Source: Dastarcus helophoroides (lineage: Eukaryota > Arthropoda > Insecta > Coleoptera > Bothrideridae). From it: DNA of 64,000 nt. A program made the position numbers and the translations under genes. Shown here piece after piece: positions 24,834 to 37,069 of this stretch. Positions within the stretch are counted from its first letter, which is position 1. Each line of letters opens with the position of its first letter. Location: assembly GCA_028583605.1 (NCBI GenBank), contig CM053331.1, forward strand, positions 30,936,177 to 31,000,176. The letters run 5' to 3'. Under the pieces are notes generated by a model, which worked only from the letters and a program-made list of their open reading frames with translations, was not told the DNA's origin and searched no databases.

Positions 24834-25175
24834 TGTAAGGAAGTGTAAAGTTTGTATTAGCAATTGTGTAGTATAAGGAACTCTCTGGAAACATCTGTTA
24901 ATGGGAACCGGCTGCGAGAATGAAGCATACAACAGATAAGCGTTCTAGATGCTTCCGCGGGTGCCAGTCCGATCTGTACGGAGATCTGTTCTAGAAACCG
25001 TAACGACATAAATACGCGGTCGTCTTTCCCTTAAGTTGGTCAGTTACTCAGTCAGTCAGATAGTCATATAGTCAGTTAGTTAAGTGATTCATAATAATTG
25101 TGTGTTATGAAGTAAGTTTGAAATAAAGGTTTACAATTTACAAAGTTTTAATTATCGAACTGATAACACGCAACA
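24834..25175 (+). mobile_element. Solo LTR, copy 3
   Basis: Begins TGTAAGG and ends CGCAACA. It carries the family's inverted GATA word, a TATA-like cataaata near 25,007, TCAGTTACTCAGTCAGTCAG after it, and AATAAA near 25,122. Right flank ATAT; left flank AAAT, one base off a perfect duplication. No interior is present. Confidence 0.8.
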
Positions 25176-25179
25176 ATAT

Positions 25180-27639
25180 TTTGTTTTTGCAGGAACATAC
25201 GTCTATAGGGAACTTAAATACAATTCTTTGCTTTGTTCATTGAGAGCATACAACCTGCAGACTGATTCATCGTATATAAAATATAATACACATTTTCACC
25301 ATCTTAGGTACTGTGTTTTGAAAAATCCTATTTTTCTGCTCACCTACGTCATTTAGCGATCTTCTCTGCTAAACTTCATACTTCTAGACTCACAGATTTA
25401 GGCTGTGTGTGATTTCTCATTCAGTGTTTAGAGTTTTATTAAGTAGGTAATACATAAATCTAAAACTCATCCCACTAAGCTCTCGGCTCTTTAAGATGAG
25501 CGCACCCCGAATATTACTTTTGCTATTTTAGTTTATGGAATATGCAGTAAGTTTCATAAAAAGGTTCGGATGGAGGAGACGCTTCCAAGGTTTGATTAAA
25601 AGTTGTCCTCTCCGCAATATCACTTTTCCAATAATAACATTCTCGGTTGTTAGTGAAATTAGAAGGTAGATAATATCTTCAAAGAAAGGGAGTGCTTTTG
25701 CGGCATCATAGTCGGTCCGCCGGAGTCCTTCCAACTTCCGCAATACTTGTCCCGCTGATCAGAAATTTATTCATATACGTGCCGGAACTGCCGTATTAGC
25801 TATAAGCGGCTTTGTGCTGCGAATATGGCGATATCCGTGGATTAGATTAGAATATTGGCAATGGATTGCAGGCTTTATCTATTATTCTCGCGCATATGAT
25901 TTAGCAGCCGGTAATCCTAACCAATTTACAAAGATTACCTTCGCCGAGCTATACGCAAATTCAATTATGGTATTTATCGAGTTAGAATTACCCATCAATG
26001 CGTAAGTCGTACAGTGCATCGTCAATTTGGTTTAGGTAAGTTAGAATTGGATTTAATATATTAAATGAAAAAAACACTGTTTCTAGTATCAAGTTTTTAC
26101 GTCTGTCCGCAGTGTCTATGACTGCCCATCTTGTCTACTGAATGGATATAGATTTTAAGAATTTTAATACCAAATAGGATGAAGCATTTTCTTTGAAATT
26201 GTACTCAATTGATCCTCTAGTAATTTTTTAAAATATCAATCTGTGCCAATTTTCAAATATAAAGAGTGAAATAGATGATTTAAACAGCGAGCCAGCGTTG
26301 TAAGTATTTTATGCTTTATTGTGAAATATATTACATTACAATAATCCGCTATGTCTGTCGAAGCTTTTATTTTATGGTAATCTAGATTGCTGAGCTTGAT
26401 ACAAGCATACCTCAGTTGTAAAATAAAAGAAATTTGGATATGTAACAGCGGATATTAACTTGATGGAACAAACGTATTATTTATGCCGCTCAAAGATTAT
26501 CTGGAATCAGTCTGCTTGCTTTTCATATTATATTCCACAAAATCGCTTAAAAGGCTGAAGGAAAATCTAATTCGTGGCGAAATATTTATACACCAGACGT
26601 AATAAAATTCTTTGAAAGATACAAAACTCAAACATTAGACAAAATATCTCTTCTCGGGGAATCCTAACTGAAAAATCTTATACAAGGCAAAGTTCATTGT
26701 ACTTTTAGGGGTAAACAAATTGCGTTACATTCATTCTCGTCGTGTATATATGAAATGTTAAACTTTAGAATTTCGTGCCGGCCTTTTTGTCTGGCAATAA
26801 ATGGGGATGAGACTTTTATTAAAATTCATACAAAACCGTGATAAATTCAATGTACTCGATTATTTCGTACATTTAACCTCGTCGCATTTTGTGGTTGGTG
26901 ACGATATCGTGCGGTGAACAATTTAATTAAATTATTGCGTAAATATTGCAAGTCTTTGATGTTTTATTGTGCTCGGATATCGTGATTTGCAATTCGGGGA
27001 TTCCCCGCCGACGTTTAATTAAAATACGAGGTCTTTCGAATTTGCTGGCACTTAAAAAGCTTAACAAATTGAATATGGTATATGGTCATGTTATAGTTAT
27101 ATATCTGATATTTCCAGTCATATCATTTGATAAGGAAACTCAAAAACAAAATTTCAAAGAATACGATCGTTGCTGAAACAATTCCTATCCTGCGACTACA
27201 GTTAGTTTTTTAACATTTTTATTTCGTCGATGTTTTAATTTTCTACTGAAAATGTTTACTTTAAAGTCTGTTTATCCAGAAAAAAATCAGTAACATCGTT
27301 TCAAAACTCCATGCATCAGAACTCAAAACGTGCACACAAAATCTTTTTCAAATTGAGTTAATAATCGGTATCATTGATGATCGAGCCCATCATGAATGAA
27401 AACGGTGCATTTCTAATTGATTTTTGAGCCAGTAACGAAATGAGAATAACCAACACCTAAATATCACAAAGACAGTAAAGGCAACATAAGTACACATTCA
27501 ATAACACGAGAGAACACCAATATTGCATAGATTTCATATTTACGAGCAGATACTTGACGTCAGAGCAATAAAATCATTAATCTGGGAACAAACCACAATC
27601 TTGTCCTCTGCAAAATGTCGATGGAACGCCTTCGCGTAA
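25180..27639. other. Unique DNA, no supported gene
   Basis: Composition is more balanced than in the quasi-repeat tracts, especially 25,540-26,020. ORFs of 71 codons (25,528-25,743, minus), 63 codons (25,814-26,005, plus) and 76 codons (26,946-27,176, plus) show no recognisable domain. The 25,540-26,020 patch is the likeliest place for unannotated exon or conserved non-coding sequence, but I cannot support either. Confidence 0.4.
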
Positions 27640-29640
27640 TCAAGAAACTTCCAAATTACATAGAAAAGTACAAGATAGAGTCACCAGCAACAGAAACTAC
27701 GCGGAACCTATAGAGAAGTAGACAAACCAACAAACTGAAGAAATATGACTCAATAGCCGAAGGGAAAGTAGAGAGCTGCTGGCAGAAAATAAAAGAGTGT
27801 TTACAACAGGCCACAGAGGCAATTATAGGAAAACGAAAAGTCAACACTAACTCAAGGAACATCACTAAAGTATGATTCTGTTAGGAAGTCAAGGAACTAG
27901 CAGAAAAAAGAAAAAGTTTTTTGTGTTACAAAAGAAAATCAACCGACAAAAACATGAAGCATACATACAAATAAGAAATGCATTAAACTCAAGAATAAAA
28001 GCAATTAATAGGAAACATTGGGCTAAATTTACCAGAGACATGGAACACGACATGTATGGGGCACAGAGATAAGTATGGAAAATGCTACAAAATATAAAAT
28101 TTTACTAAATGAGTATGTACAAACCAAGAGCGTATCCATAAACACATGGGAAGAATACTTAACTATATAACATCGAAAAAGCATCAGATGTCGACTACAA
28201 AAGAGCAGCAGACGCAGTTCTCACAAAAGACGAAGTAAAAGCGAAACCGAAAAGCTTGAAATACAGAAAAGCACCTGGAACAGAAGATATACCAAATGAA
28301 TTTCTAAAATAGGGTGGACAAGAGTTTGTCAGAAATACAGCAATACTTTTTAATAAAATTCTATGCTCATCAGAACTACCTACAGATTGGCATGAGAGCA
28401 TCACAATCCTCATTTTTAAGAAGGTAAGAAGGGGCAAAGGACTCGCCCAGAGAATTACAGAGGAATAACACTATTAAACACCACGATAAAGTTGTTCACT
28501 GAAATACTAAAAGACATACTGGAAAAACAAATAGAGAACAAAGAAAATCGACAAGGGTTTAGAAGAGGAAGGTCGACAACAGATGCCATATTTATTATTA
28601 AACAGATAAAAGAGAAGTCAATAGAATTTAACATTCCAGCTTTGGTTCCTAACCAATGCAATTGACAAAGTAGGCTTGGAAGACATCAGACTGGAAGAAA
28701 AGAAGACACCAGCCAGTATCCTCAGACTGATTTGCAACCTCAATATTCACAACACAATAAAGATAAGAGCGGGAGAACAAACATCAGAAACCATTTCGAT
28801 TCTAGGAGGAATTAGACAAGAAGATAGCCTCAGTCTATTTTTGTTTAATATCCTAATGGATAAAATAATTGAAGAAGTAGCCTCATTAAAACTGGGATAC
28901 AGGATGAATAAAAATAGAATGTTACGCATATGTCGCAACAATTGTCGCAGAAATAGAAGACAACCTGCAGCGACAACTTTTTAAATTCTATCAAATAAGC
29001 GAACAACGTAATATGTGATAAAACTAAAAGTATGACCATCGCAAAAGGCCACCTCAGATGTAAACTCGTCATTGAAAATCATCTTATAGAGCAAGTTACC
29101 CAATTTAAGTAACTCGGTGATAATCTCCCTAGTAGACATAAATCTGCAAACAACTTGAGAAGCCAAATTAACAAAGCAGCCGCAATATCAGGCTATCTAC
29201 GAGAGACCATTTGGAACAATCAATATATGCGCCCAGTCAGCAAGATCAAAATATACAAAACATGTATAAGACCAATCATGACATACGGAATAGAGACACG
29301 AGAAGAAACCAACAAGACCAAGAGTATGCTAAGAGTAGTAGAGATAAAAACTTTAAGAACTATAGCGGGAATGACCAGGAGAGACAGAGTAAGAAACACA
29401 CAGATTAGAAAGCAGTACGGTTTACATGATATCGTGCGATGAGGTAGACAAAGAAAAAGAAAATGGTACGCTCACGTAAACAGAATGAGAAAAGATCGAT
29501 TACCACGCATCGCACTGGAAGGAAAACCAACAGGCACCTATCCCCCCGGAAGACCACCTAAAAGATGGAAGGATAGTTGGCAATCAACATCCCAGGAACT
29601 ACAACAGAGGAATAACCAGAATTAACAAATCGCAAAATCT
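27640..29640 (+). pseudogene. Decayed non-LTR retrotransposon endonuclease-RT, pseudogene 3
   Basis: A linker region (CWQKIKECLQQATEAIIGK at about 27,780, VKELAEKRKSF, INRKHWAKFTRDMEHDMYGAQ at 28,010-28,070) is followed by broken RT (GGIRQEDSLSLFLFNILMDK at about 28,808-28,866; active site at 28,923-28,934) and by the C-terminal region (VSKIKIYKTCIRPIMTYGIE and RRDRVRNTQIRKQYG, 29,239-29,420; then a GRPPKRWKDSW segment near 29,550). Stops and frameshifts separate these parts. At the active site the frame reads C-Y-A-Y-V, so both aspartates of the expected YADD are replaced. The segment order fits RTE-like elements; clade assignment is inference. Confidence 0.75.
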
Positions 29641-29644
29641 CTAA

Positions 29645-29752
29645 AAAGAAGAAGAAGAAGAAGGAGGAGCAGAAGAAGGAGAAGAAGGAGGAGCAGAAGA
29701 AGGAGGAGGAGGAGGATAGGAAGAAGACGAAAAAGAGAAAGAAGAAGAAGGT
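29645..29752 (+). repeat. GAA/GGA-rich microsatellite at the 3' end of RT pseudogene 3
   Basis: Imperfect purine run of GAAGAA, GGAGGA and GCAGAA units directly after the C-terminal RT remnant. It probably grew from the element's own AAGAAG 3' tail, because RT pseudogenes 1 and 2 also end in shorter AAGAAG or GAAGGAGAAG runs. Confidence 0.85.
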
Positions 29753-29849
29753 TGGAACTAAGTGGTCAGCTTAATGTTAGTGACCAATTTGAGCAGCTTT
29801 TGTTTTCATATAAATTATCACAATACATTTAATTTCGTTATCTTATATA

Positions 29850-30024
29850 CAGGGTGTACTGTACCTAGAGTTTCTAGCGCCGCAATCGTCTAAAATTATT
29901 GAATATTAGCAGTGATCATTATTGTTGGGCGCGGGCAGTTACCAGACATTGAGTGACTTTTACAATTATCTTGTCGTGTCAGCTTTAGCAGACCTGTCAT
30001 AGCTTTTCCATCACTCACCCTTTG
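29850..30024. mobile_element. Short TA-flanked element with CAGGGTG ends
   Basis: TA-CAGGGTGTAC at the left and CTCACCCTTTG-TA at the right form short imperfect inverted ends around 175 bp of unique sequence. The left end resembles that of the large element at 1,550 (TA-CAGGGTGGACC), so both may belong to related Tc1/mariner-type families. The inverted match is only about 8-10 bases. Confidence 0.45.
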
Positions 30025-30160
30025 TACACATTTTTTAAAAGCCCCCGAAGCTGCTGGTACTAGCTATAGATGCAGCCATACGAAGCAAAAAAGCAGCTTT
30101 ATGTTACTAATGTGTAACTCAACAATTAAAAACGTTATGTATTATTATTTTTTTATTTTT

Positions 30161-30395
30161 GGTGAAGCTGACTGGTCCTTGATTATCTTCAAAAATTGAA
30201 ATATAAATCTTGTCCCCTGACACCAAGAAAGATAAAAAAACCCAAAAAAGTTTTGACAGCCAAACTATCTCCTTCAGAGAGATACTCAATTATTATCCCT
30301 GAAGATAATAGCTTGGCTATCGAAACGCTTTAGAGCAACCTTTGTTATGTTGTTCAATCTTTCTTGGTTTCAGGAGACAAGATTTGTAGTTCAAC
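30161..30395. mobile_element. Fold-back element, copy D (near full length)
   Basis: ggtgaagctgactggtcctt opens the left arm and caggagacaagatttgtagt closes the right. The centre is ccttcagagagatactcaat ... cctgaagataatagcttggc, and the right arm keeps the TTG loop and GCTATC-GAAACGC. The 5' side of the small stem reads AATAGC, one pair lost. Part of the left inner arm is deleted. Confidence 0.8.
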
Positions 30396-31403
30396 CTTAT
30401 GTATTAAACCATGAATCAGAATTAAATACGATTCCTAAATTGTGATATTAAAATAGACCCGTTAAGTGAGAGACCGTTAATAGTGCCCGTTGAATGCAAA
30501 ATTTAAGAAGATATATACGTTTCAAAAGAAATAAATATGGAAAGGGCACGCGATTTAATAATATAATGTAATAATGGGTCAGCCTGTGCACGAAGTCCGA
30601 CCCGCACCGACAAAAACTCAATTTGCATATATTAAGTTCTTAGAGGCGAATTGCGCCTGTTTTTCCAGATAAGGGGCCAGACCATCAAAATTAAACTGCC
30701 AACAATAAAATGCTCCAATTACGGACAAAAGCAATATTTTGTCTTGAATACAAATGCCCAGACTAATTGGATCACTTTATTATCAGAAATTCCTTGGACG
30801 TCTGACGGGGCCGACTTATCGAGAGAAAATTGCACCCTGTAAAAAGTCGCCTAATAGCATTATTGTTCGTTTAGAGCTTCCCTAATTTGTAAGATAATTT
30901 ACTTGCAATTATGCTATTTGTTTTATTTCAACGAATTGTTGCTTCAGAAGTTTCCTTTTTTGCTGCAGTCAGTAATCATCTATGTCCAGACACACCAAGG
31001 ACGATGAATCTTCCTTGTTCGTCAATGTTCATAAAACATGATCTTTAGAGACTAAAAATCTATATCTAAACATCGATCTTAAAGACTGTCCAAAATTCCA
31101 AATATTGGATACCTTAAACCAATGTTTTCTAACCGGTGTGTCTCTACACACAAGTGTGTCGTTAGAATTACTCAAATATGTCGCAAAAAAAGTAACTCGT
31201 TTATACAGAGATCTTCCAATTTAAAACGGTCAAAATGAGCCGTTTTATTTCTTTTAGTCGTCAAAATATAGCAAAAGGAATGACAGAATTATCTGTGCTG
31301 ATACAAAGAAAAGAAACTTTTGAGGAATAATTCAAATTTGAAATTTTTCAAAAAAATTCCTTAAATTAAAATACAAAATTTTCTCAGAATAGAAAACTTT
31401 TTT
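30396..31403. other. Unique DNA, no supported gene
   Basis: A patch at about 30,540-30,860 has balanced composition and a 63-codon ORF (30,651-30,842), but no recognisable domain. The rest is AT-rich and featureless. Confidence 0.4.
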
Positions 31404-31538
31404 TGGGTGGTCCTTGGTTATCTTCAAAAATTGAAATACAAATCTTTTTCCCAGAAACCAACCAAACCTTTCTTGGTTTCAGCGAACAAGATTTGTGTTT
31501 TAATTTTTGAAGATAACCAAGGACCAGTCCGTTCCATG
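31404..31538. mobile_element. Fold-back element, copy E (core deleted)
   Basis: Only the outer arms remain: ggtggtccttggttatcttc ... aatctttttcccagaaacca joined to tttcttggtttcagcgaaca ... ggaccagtccgttcca. The whole hammerhead-like centre is missing, an internal deletion typical of long palindromes. Confidence 0.8.
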
Positions 31539-32562
31539 AAAAAAAAGTTCCTTATTTTGAAGAAAATTTCAAAATTTAAAAAAAGTTGAAGTTTTGAGAA
31601 AAAACTGTTCTAAAAAAAAAGAAAAAATCTGATGAATTTTTTTCAGAAGGAAGTCCAACTTTTTGAAAATATTCTCAATTTTGATAAAAAACTGTAAATT
31701 TCTATAAATTTTGAGAACAATAATTTTTTTGCCTTTTTAACAAAAGCTGAAAAAATGCCTTATTTCAGGATGTCGTCAAAAAAATTTAAACGAACATAAA
31801 AAAAGAATATATAAAAATAGAAATTAAAATTTTAAAAAAGAAATTTATAAAATTTTAAGAAAATTCGAAAAGCAAAATCTTTAAATATTTAAACAATATT
31901 ATAGAAAAAAGTCGAAGTTTTCAGAAAACAATTAAAACTTCGACACTGCTAATTTCTCTTAAAAAGTTTTAAAGAATAGTCGAAATTTTGAGGAATTGTA
32001 AATTTCTAAAAAAAAATTTGGGGTAAAGGGAATATTTTCAAAAAAAATCCCTAATTTGTACAAGGTATTTAGAGATATTCAATTTCGCAAAAAGTTAAAA
32101 TTTCAACAAAAAACTCGAAAACTCGAAGTAGTTTTTAGAAAAAAATTAAAAAAAAAGAATAAATGTCAAAACTTTTTTACGAAATAAAAAGAGAACTTTT
32201 AAATCAAAAAACAAACCTTCTGAAACCTTTTTATTAACCAAACTAAAAATTTTATTAGGACTTCACGAAAAATAACGAAATTTCTATAATTTTGAAAAAA
32301 AATTACATTTTTTGAAAGAAATATGAAATATTTTAAAAAACAGTCAACGCTTTGAGAAATACTTAAAATTTCAATAAACAGAGAAAATCTCTATAATTTT
32401 AAAGAAAATTTTAGATTTCTTTCTCTTTTTAAAAATTGAGAAAAGAAAATTAGAGAAAGGTGAAATTTGAAATAAGAAAAATTTCAAATAATTTTGAAAT
32501 ATAGAGAAAGAATCTGAAACAACTTCTGTGCTGAAATTTCTTTTAAAAAATGTGCCAAAAGT

Positions 32563-32563
<1 letters not shown>

Positions 32564-32645
<82 letters not shown>

Positions 32646-32650
32646 AGGAG
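32564..32650 (+). repeat. (GA)n microsatellite
   Basis: About 87 bp of GA/AG dinucleotides with three single-base interruptions (agaaag, agaaag, agaagg). Confidence 0.97.
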
Positions 32651-33242
32651 GATAAATTTAAACGAAAGAAAAACGAAAATTCAAAATTTCATGAAACATG
32701 TTGAAATGTCTGCAACATTTCTTTTTAAAGAAATGTGAAAATTTAAAAGTCTTTGTAATATTATGTAAAAAAGGTGGAATTTGAAGAAAAATGCTGAAAT
32801 TTCAATTTTTCTGCCTAAATATTTGTAAAGGAATATAACGTTTTTCCTGGAAATTTCTTTTACAAAATTTCGTTTCTTTTTGGCAAATTTTCGACTTTTG
32901 ATAAAATTTAGAAAATTTGATTTAATATGTTAACAAAAAAAATTAAAACTTTTAAGTTTAAATTAGATAATTTGCGACAAGGTTGAACTTCTTCAAATTT
33001 ACGAAGAAGTATCAAATTTTGAAATTTCAAACTTGGTTTATAATTTTCAGGAAAAAGGTTTAAAATTTGAGGTTAAGTCGAGATTCACAAAAAAAATGTT
33101 TAATCAACTATGAATTTTGATTTTGATTTTAAATTGAAATTACAAAAATTTTCTAGTTTAAACTGAACAGTTTCAGAAATATGGAGAAAAAATGATTAGA
33201 AAAATGTTTTTCTGTTTGAAACTACAAAATTTTGGAAAGTGA

Positions 33243-33245
<3 letters not shown>

Positions 33246-33289
<44 letters not shown>

Positions 33290-33296
33290 TTGTGTT
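33246..33296. repeat. (TA)n microsatellite
   Basis: Uninterrupted run of about 25 TA units between gaaaa and catttg. Confidence 0.97.
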
Positions 33297-34483
33297 TTGT
33301 ATATTTTAACTCGAAACTACGAGAAAATGAAGCAAATTTTCATTTTCAATAAAAAATTTTCGAAAAAATTCGGAACTTTGGGAATAGGGCCAAAACTTGG
33401 AGATAAATTAAATATATTGAAAAAAAAGTTAAATAAGGTCTAAAGTTTGAACCTTTAGCCAAAATTAAAAAAAAATCATTAAACAACTAAGATTCGATTA
33501 TCTAATAAAAAGCGTAATTTATAATTTTAATTTCAAAATTTTTCACCAAAAATCAAATTTTCTATACTTTTTTTTTGTAATTTCGACTTTTTAACCGTAA
33601 ATGTGAATTAAAAATTTAACGTTTTTTAGAAAAAGTTGAAATTTAAACCGAAATTTTCCGATTTTTTCCTAAATTACCTTTTCTAATTTCTGACTTTCTT
33701 GATTTTTCATCTATAACCTAGGAAGTTATGAGATCAAATTTAGGTTTTGGTACAAAATGTCAGGAAAAAAGTCGAAAATTAGAGAAAAAAATGAAATTAT
33801 AGAAAAATTCCGAATTTTTTAGGTTAAAATTTATATTAAAGGGATCAAAAGTTTGCATTTTGATAGAAATTCGAATATTCAACTTTATTCTTCAAAATGT
33901 TTAAAAAGAAAAATTGTCTTTTTTAGATTTTCATACAACAATTTAAATTTTTTGGAAGTTTTGGCTTCAGCTAGAAATATAAAAATTAAAATTTCGAAAA
34001 AAAGAATGGAATAAAAGATACCTCAAAACTTTCACTTCAGTCTTATAATTTTGATTTTGAGCTAGCTAAAATTGAAAAAAAGTGAAGTTTTATAATAAAA
34101 TTGTGCAAATGTTAATAGAATTAAATTATAAAAACGTAAAGCTGATTTTCTAGAAAAAAAAAATAAAAATTTAAAAAATAAACTCGAAATTTGGCTAAAA
34201 AATTTTGTTTCAATATCAAAATTTTGACGAAATCCAATGCTCTACCTTTTTTCTTTAAAAAATTACTTAAATCCACCATTTATATAAAAAGTTGAACTTT
34301 TGTTGTATCAGGAATTTTGTTAATGCGTAAAGTTTATTTTTTTATAATTTAAATTTCAACATTTTGATAATAATTTTTATTTCAGTTTTTTGATTTCTTT
34401 TTGCAAATCTAAGTTTAAACGCCAACCTATATGCATTAAGATTTTAGGAATTTAAAAAAAAATTCAAATTTTGCAAAATGATT

Positions 34484-34638
34484 GTCAAAAATTAAATTAC
34501 AAATATTGTCCCCTGAAACCAAGAAAGATTAAAAAACACAATAAAGGTTGCTCTAACGCGTATCGATAGCCAAGCTATCAGGGGACAAGATTTGTGTTTC
34601 AATTTTTGAAGACAACTAAGGACCAGTCCGTTCCACCA
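34484..34638. mobile_element. Fold-back element, copy F (right inner arm deleted)
   Basis: The left arm runs tcccctgaaaccaagaaaga ... ctctaacgcgtatcgatagc caagctatc and joins directly to aggggacaagatttgtgttt and the right outer end aaggaccagtccgttccacc. The deletion junction is at the base of the small stem. Confidence 0.8.
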
Positions 34639-36371
34639 AAAAAACGGATTGTCTAAAAAGGGAACTTTGTTAAAAATTGCAAGAAAGTGCTGTGTTGACG
34701 TAAGAATATGAGTAGTTCCAAAAAATAACAAAAACTTCAAAAATTGCAAAATTTAATGTTTCCGGCCTTTATTATTAGTAGAGTCCGGGATTTAGGTAAA
34801 ATCCTATTTCCTACCTTTTCACTTTTTTTGGTATTTTTCGTGTGTTATTGCCTAAATTTTAATTTTTCCTGTTTTTTTATTTTTAAATACCTATTTTTAA
34901 AAAGTTTTCTGCTTGTTTATTATTTTCTAGGTGTTTTTCCCAGTACATTTACATTTTTATAGAATGAAAGCATAAACACAAAAACCTTATAAAATTAGGC
35001 AACAAAATAGAAATTTAAACCATCATAATAAAAATAAAAAGCTTCGAGCATAATAAATTTTCAAGAAAAATAATTTAACGTTTACTCTTATTACCCACCC
35101 AGTCCCCTTTAAGTTTTGCCTGATATTGTGATGCAGTACAATTGAACCATGTCGCCTATTTATCTTAATTAAAAAAAAACAGATATGGGATTAAAATGCT
35201 AAAATTATCCGAAGGATATTCCCTTTTTTAAAGTTTATCTTTGACTTATCTTCTGTAAAATTCTCTTCAATGCAAAAAATGCCCATGAAAAGTGCTCTAA
35301 TTAAACATATTGCTTTGAAGTCAGGTGAAGGAAAGTCTTTTTTTAAACATTTTTGTCCAATTTCGATTTAAATTCGTAATTTTAACTTTTAACTGAAATT
35401 TAAAGTTAGCACCAGAATATTTTGGATTTGTGGTATTTCTTTTAAATTCTGGAAATTTACACTTTTTTTTTAAGTTCAAGTTTTCTCTTAGTGTCCAACT
35501 CTTTTTCTAACTTGCTACAAGTTCAATTTTTAGGTTTTTTATTTGGGGCAATCTCAAAATTTTAATATTTTCTATAATTATTGTTGCCATTGCAATTTTT
35601 AATGCCGCAATGCATTTAATTCTTTTAAATTTCAAAAAGGTTTGCCTATAAAAGTTTTTATGGTATTTAGAGTTTTTAACTTTCATCGCAAAATTTCGAC
35701 TATCTTTGAAAATTTTAATTATTTATTAGATTTTCTGGTAAATGCGAAGTCTGTGTTATATATTTAATTTTTTTCCTAAAATTCAGATTCTAAAATTTTG
35801 ATTTTTACTTTAATCTCACAAATACCTTCTTAAAACTTTGACCCTTTCGAGAAACCTGAAAGTTTCGCGAAAATTCTTGTGAAAAATGTCATACATGTAT
35901 CGAAATTCTGACCTTAATCTTGGATTTTTTAAATTTGAAATTTTAATTGGAAATGTCCACAAGTCTACATATAAAGCGGACAAAGTTGTTCTTGAAATGG
36001 TTTTATTTACGACCGAGTTTATACTTTAAGAAAAATCGACTAAATTTAATAATAAACATTTCTGAAAATAATAACTTTTTTAGAAATTTTTAACGTTCGA
36101 ACAAAAAGTGAAACATGTTAATTGTTAACAAATTTACCCTGGCGAACCAGAAATTTTCAATTTTTTAAATCTGAAATTTTTGAAATAAATTGGCAGAATT
36201 ATTTCCCACATTTAGGGAAACATTTTTGGAAAAAAAAAGGATTGAATTTAAAATTTTCAAAAAAAAACTATAACAATTTTAAGGCAAGTTTAAATTAGGA
36301 ATTTCGAAAACAAATCTTTAATTTCGAACAGATCAGATTTATAATTAAAAAAATTAACAACATTCAACATT
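34639..36371. repeat. T-rich to mixed quasi-repeat tract
   Basis: Degenerate TTTTTAAAATTTT / AAATTTTGACTTT words; plus strand is T-rich from about 34,740 to 35,950, then A-rich. ORFs of 85 and 72 codons here show no domain. Confidence 0.5.
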
Positions 36372-36608
36372 TTGGTGCAACGAACTGTTCTTTGGTTATC
36401 TTCAAAAATTAAAATATAGTGTTTGGATCCTGAAATCAAGAAAGAATAAAAAACACAACAAAGTTTCTTCTAACGCGTTTTGATAGCCAAGCTATTATCT
36501 TCAGAGAGTTTGATGATGATATCTTGGCTATCGAAAGGTGTTAGAGCAACCTTTGTTGTGTTTTTTAATCTTTTTTCGTTTGAGGGGGTAAGATTTGTAA
36601 TCAAATTT
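36372..36608. mobile_element. Fold-back element, copy G (near full length)
   Basis: Both arms present: ttggtgcaacgaactgttct ... ctaacgcgttttgatagcca agctattatcttcagagag, then tttgatgatgatatcttggc tatcgaaaggtgttagagca ... agggggtaagatttgtaatc. The right arm keeps the TTG loop and GCTATC-GAAA, but the 5' stem side is GATATC, so pairing is partly lost. Confidence 0.8.
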
Positions 36609-36948
36609 ATCCAACAGTTTGTCTTAAAGCAGAATTCGGAAAAGACATTTTGATATTTCGTAAAACCTTTACTGTTTTTTCGAACTCGTCAGGGGAATTA
36701 AAACACTATCGAGAAAGAAAGTCAAAATATTTTGAAGAAGTATAAATTTGGAGCTAATGCTAATAGGAAGAAACATACCAAAGTTATTAAAGCAATTATT
36801 TTTAAATTTTCGACTTTAATCATGACGTTTTTAAACTCGAAAAATTGTAAAAATTTTCTAAATCAATTTTTTCTAAAAAAACAAAAGTTAAAATGTCGTG
36901 ATTTAAAGTAAAACATTTCTTAAATAAATTTAAAATTTGATAATATGA

Positions 36949-36961
36949 TAACTAAGTGATA
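36949..36961. repeat. Target-site duplication of the LINE, 3' side
   Basis: taactaagtgata, identical to 42,202-42,214 on the other side of the element. A perfect 13-bp direct repeat around a LINE is the mark of target-primed insertion. Confidence 0.97.
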
Positions 36962-36982
36962 TGGATTCTGGATTCTGGATTC
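36962..36982 (-). repeat. 3' tail of the LINE, three GAATCCA units
   Basis: On the element's strand GAATCCA is repeated exactly three times right before the target duplication, in place of poly-A. Short tandem tails are known in I- and LOA-type elements. Confidence 0.95.
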
Positions 36983-37069
36983 GTTGTGGGTTGCCTAAAA
37001 ATTTAGGCCAGCACTTAGGCCACCCTTTCCGGGCCCATTGTGCTATCCCCGTGATAGAGGTGTCCTTGG

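Larger units (their letters stand above)
31540..34483. repeat. A-rich quasi-repeat tract
   Basis: Degenerate AAAATTTCGAAAA / GAAATTTTAAAGAAA words with A-rich plus strand through most of the tract, mixed polarity after about 33,500. Contains the GA and TA microsatellites listed separately. No coding signal. Confidence 0.6.

Noticed and set aside
25814..26005. 63-codon frame rich in Trp and Tyr
   Set aside because: It looks more complex than its surroundings, but no family was recognised and no extension in neighbouring frames or splice sites supports it.
32550..32738. Arg-Glu repeat frame
   Set aside because: Translation of the GA microsatellite.
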